NCBI RefSeq assembly: GCF_017545445.1
Contig: NZ_JAFWOM010000027.1
Location: 1-64,000, forward strand
DNA from: Fibrobacter sp.
Lineage (GTDB): Bacteria; Fibrobacterota; Fibrobacteria; Fibrobacterales; Fibrobacteraceae
DNA length: 64,000 nt
Direction of reading: 5' to 3'
Made by a program: the position numbers and the translations under genes. The notes below the pieces were generated by a model. That model was given only the letters and a program-made list of their open reading frames with translations, was not told the origin of the DNA and ran no database searches. Positions 61,698 to 64,000 of this stretch are shown here, piece by piece. Position 1 is the stretch's first letter. The number at the start of each line of letters is the position of its first letter.

Positions 61698-62207
61698 TTA
61701 AGTTGAAAGGCATTTTACCTGGATTGAGCAAAATCCTAAAAAGAAAATAAAAGTAACAAATGCGCTTATTCCTATAATGAAAGACCACTTAGAAATGGAA
61801 TCAAAATTTGACAATTTTTTTTCATACGTGTCTATGTCGGAGTCATCTGCTTCAAATAAGCAGGCCTTGAGATAATCCGCATTTCTATTAAAAATCATTG
61901 CGTTTGTTATCATACACACAACGAAACTAATTATTGAAATCAACATGATGGTAAATTGAAAATGATTCATTGGATTTTTTATCAAAGCAGCATAAATTGT
62001 TGCTATAAATCCTACTAAAATTGATGAAATGGTAAGCATGGTTTTGTCATGTTCCATTTTTGTTTGTAACCATGCAGAGATTCCTTGCTCAAACCATGCA
62101 AGGTGCTTTTGTTCATCAATAGAAGATCCCTGTTTGGGGCAATCCTCCCTATGTGAGGATGTGTTTTCGCTTACTTCTAGTAAGCAGAATTTAATACTAT
62201 TTTTCAT
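61698..62207 (-). CDS. Three-helix membrane protein, putative defence or peptide-locus effector
   Basis: The 169-residue product has hydrophobic segments at about residues 57-76 (MLTISSILVGFIATIYAALI), 85-106 and 142-163. The layout recalls SLATT-like small membrane effectors, but no firm family call. It lies 7 bases after the stop of the upstream GFxxLNP peptide. Possible pore or membrane sensor. Confidence 0.6.
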   Translation of the reverse strand: MKNSIKFCLLEVSENTSSHREDCPKQGSSIDEQKHLAWFEQGISAWLQTKMEHDKTMLTISSILVGFIATIYAALIKNPMNHFQFTIMLISIISFVVCMITNAMIFNRNADYLKACLFEADDSDIDTYEKKLSNFDSISKWSFIIGISAFVTFIFFLGFCSIQVKCLST

Positions 62208-62214
62208 TGCAAAT

Positions 62215-62370
62215 ATTACTTCTTTTGATTAGAAGTGTTGTTAATTGGATTAAGTTTATTAAACCCCTCAACGCTGGCTTTTGTAGATATTCCTTGTGTT
62301 TGTGGTGGTTTTTGGGCGGTTGGATTAAGTTGTTTAAAACCAGTAATACTTTCTTGCAAGTTTTTTTTCA
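62215..62370 (-). CDS. 51-residue peptide with two GFxxLNP motifs
   Basis: MKKNLQESITGFKQLNPTAQ, then a proline- and glutamine-rich part, ending EGFNKLNPINNTSNQKK. The ATG at 62370 follows GAGGAACC. First ORF of the likely operon with the membrane protein. The two GFxxLNP copies are about 25 residues apart. Function unknown; a precursor peptide, toxin or adaptor are all possible. Confidence 0.6.
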
Positions 62371-62447
62371 TGTTTGGTTCCTCTTTTTGCAGAAATATAC
62401 AATATTTTTTTATGAGTAAGTGCGCTGAAGCAAAAATGCATGATAAT

Positions 62448-63113
62448 TTATAGAAAACTTTTAATTAGTGATAAAATAGATGATGCGTTCCCAAAGTCGG
62501 ACAAAAGTGATGAACCTTTTGAATTGATTACGGCATCGTGAATTTCTTGCAGTATCTTTAATGCCTTAGCCCTGTCAATCTCAACAGCGTCTTTTGTTTT
62601 TTCGTCTTCGGCCCTAACGAAAATGATATCCTTGTCCTTCTTGAAGGAATCCTTCGCTTGTTGGATATATTTTTTATCGACATTCTTTAGGCAAAGACGG
62701 TCGTAATCAAGACTTTCCTTGCTATTCTTTTTGATGAATTCCACATCTTTTACTGTGGCACGAGAGGAATTGATTCTCTTGAATAGCGAAGGTGCCGCCT
62801 TCATTTCCTTAATGATAATTCCAGCTTCTTCGGCAAGGCGGATGATAAGTGATGTCCCCTTGGGACCTGTGCCTGGATAACCTGATGTTAATCCACTTTT
62901 GATAAAGACAATGTAATCCTGATTTTCAAAGCATAGCATAAGAGCGTGATAATTTTCGCAAGTCAGGATTGTCATGTCCACAATTTTGCGACTCCCATAG
63001 AGAAGCCTCATAAAGTCGTCAATACAGTATTGAGTCGCACTTGTCGAACCTTCATATTTGATGTCGATGCTATATAAACCGAGTGGATCGTTATCTAAAA
63101 GCATTTTGTTCAC
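62448..63113 (-). CDS. Protein of unknown function near RloB
   Basis: A 221-residue product with no signal or membrane segment; SIDIKYEGSTSATQYCIDDF and GLTSGYPGTGPKGTSLIIRL are notable, and the C-terminus is helical. It follows the RloB-like gene by 3 bases, so the two form an operon. Family not recognised. Confidence 0.6.
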   Translation of the reverse strand: MNKMLLDNDPLGLYSIDIKYEGSTSATQYCIDDFMRLLYGSRKIVDMTILTCENYHALMLCFENQDYIVFIKSGLTSGYPGTGPKGTSLIIRLAEEAGIIIKEMKAAPSLFKRINSSRATVKDVEFIKKNSKESLDYDRLCLKNVDKKYIQQAKDSFKKDKDIIFVRAEDEKTKDAVEIDRAKALKILQEIHDAVINSKGSSLLSDFGNASSILSLIKSFL

Positions 63114-63116
63114 CTT

Positions 63117-63860
63117 TTAGTGGCCTGAGCTTCCGGTCTTTTCTTCTTCCCGAACTTTCTCTGCCGTCAATTCCGGATTTCTCAATTCAAATACAAGTTC
63201 ATCGACGTGTGTGCAAGGATTTTGTGATCTCGGCGTATTTGTTGAATCTTTGAAATTATTTCTAAGCGTTTTGGCCCGTGCAAATGCATCCGCTTCATTG
63301 CCGAGTTTTGTTACATGCTCGTAAATTTGGGAATCACCTTTGGAATAGTCGTAAAGAGCTTCAGAATTGGTTTTGTGCAATTCATTGCGGATGGCGGCTT
63401 CTAGCAAATCGCAGAGATCTTTGCGATTTGTACTTGTTGAAACATCTTTAAAGTGTAGTAGCAACCAAAGTTCAAAACTTTCGTTTGACCACGCGCAATT
63501 GATTTTGTGTTCTGCGGCTTGTTGGATGGCTTCGTCAAAATCGGGAAATTCGTCTCTGTCGAAGACTACCCAGACGCGGTCGTATTCCTGGTGGTTGTAT
63601 TTTATTTGTCGATGAACTTTTCCGACAAGAGCGGTCGTTGATTTCCCTTTGCCCTGCACGGAAATGTTGATACTGAATCGGTTCGATTTTTCGAGTTCCG
63701 CTTTAAGCGCGTTGAAATAGTTCGGCTCTGTCTGCGTGCCTTCGGTTGCAATCAAAAACGTGAGCTTTACGAATCGCTCTTTGGGTTGCGATTCCTGCTC
63801 AATTCGTTTAGCGTGTAGTTCTTCTTCCTGTGCAATTTCTTTTAACGAGAGTTTTTTCAT
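63117..63860 (-). CDS. RloB-like protein
   Basis: A 247-residue protein with FLIATEGTQTEPNYFNALKA, YDRVWVVFDRDEFPDFDEAI and CAWSNESFELWLLLHF, matching RloB, a TOPRIM-like partner of RloA ATPases in type I restriction loci. The preceding gene ends 2 bases upstream. Confidence 0.88.
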   Translation of the reverse strand: MKKLSLKEIAQEEELHAKRIEQESQPKERFVKLTFLIATEGTQTEPNYFNALKAELEKSNRFSINISVQGKGKSTTALVGKVHRQIKYNHQEYDRVWVVFDRDEFPDFDEAIQQAAEHKINCAWSNESFELWLLLHFKDVSTSTNRKDLCDLLEAAIRNELHKTNSEALYDYSKGDSQIYEHVTKLGNEADAFARAKTLRNNFKDSTNTPRSQNPCTHVDELVFELRNPELTAEKVREEEKTGSSGH

Positions 63861-63861
63861 C

Positions 63862-64000
63862 CTAACTCCTTAAGAAGGGGATTGCACCATATTTACCATT
63901 TATATAGTCTTTTTCGTAAACACGATCGTTGCGGATTTTGTCGCCGTTCTGTTCTCTGATATCGCTTAGTGGATAAATGTCTGTTGATTCGTCGTTTCTG
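63862..64000 (-). CDS. C-terminal end of RloA-like ATPase (cut by window edge)
   Basis: The open frame at the window end reads YPLSDIREQNGDKIRNDRVY and ends KYGAIPFLRS. Only about 45 residues are visible, so the ATPase motifs are outside. Assignment rests on its tight position before the RloB-like gene. Confidence 0.55.
   Translation of the reverse strand, partial: RNDESTDIYPLSDIREQNGDKIRNDRVYEKDYINGKYGAIPFLRS

Overview
The window looks like chromosomal DNA of a Fibrobacter species (phylum Fibrobacterota), probably close to F. succinogenes. The evidence is three adjacent GH45 cellulase lipoproteins with poly-serine linkers, two FISUMP-domain (TIGR02145-type) proteins, a TIGR02147-type protein, DUF4954 and DUF4328-like genes, and many dispersed intergenic repeats. 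All family names come from reading motifs; no database search was possible.

Layout. 0-5 kb: 5' end of tuf (EF-Tu) and a 1.4-kilo-residue secreted repeat protein. 5.6-10.8 kb: three tandem GH45 endoglucanase lipoproteins, each followed by a clear terminator or new leader. 11-16.8 kb: HtpX and LemA, a TIGR02147/FISUMP pair, and an Rpn-type nuclease. 16.8-20 kb: an unusual operon of micropeptide ORFs around a uracil-DNA-glycosylase-like protein, divergent from an AT-rich repeat-containing gene. 20-31 kb: mixed chromosomal genes (WYL regulator, BatD-like protein, M48-like protease, DUF4954, GT4 glycosyltransferase, tRNA-Met, metallophosphoesterase). 31.4-35.3 kb: rsmG-parA-parB-M23 peptidase-bactofilin operon. 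35.3-41.4 kb: seven parS-like sites (one a perfect 16-mer) embedded in palindrome-rich modular repeats, which suggests an origin-proximal partition region. 41.4-44.2 kb: membrane protein, glycosyltransferase and cold-shock/excalibur fusion. 44.2-64 kb: defence island with a type I restriction-modification system (hsdR, hsdM, hsdS) interrupted by two GxxExxY genes and an Abi/HEPN gene, then a STAND-like NTPase, a Septu-like ATPase/HNH pair, a TcmP/DUF5131 pair, a membrane protein flanked by two small GFxxLNP peptides, and an RloAB-type pair cut by the window end.

The most unusual signals are these. (1) Several families of short repeats have conserved flanks, but the hairpin stem between them changes sequence while staying paired. 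Copies lie in frame inside the glycosyltransferase, VOC and probably RsmG genes. (2) A composite parS element is modular, and one copy is inserted in frame in a glyoxalase-family gene. (3) A GxxExxY nuclease cassette has 15-bp terminal inverted repeats followed by hairpins with compensated stems. (4) A three-gene locus carries small peptides sharing a GFxxLNP motif, conserved in protein but not in codons, around a membrane protein. (5) A UDG-like protein is encoded among micropeptide ORFs.

How genes work together: the GH45 set serves extracellular cellulose hydrolysis; rsmG-parAB-M23-bactofilin links origin segregation to cell-envelope scaffolding; the 44-64 kb region stacks several anti-phage modules read mostly in one direction.
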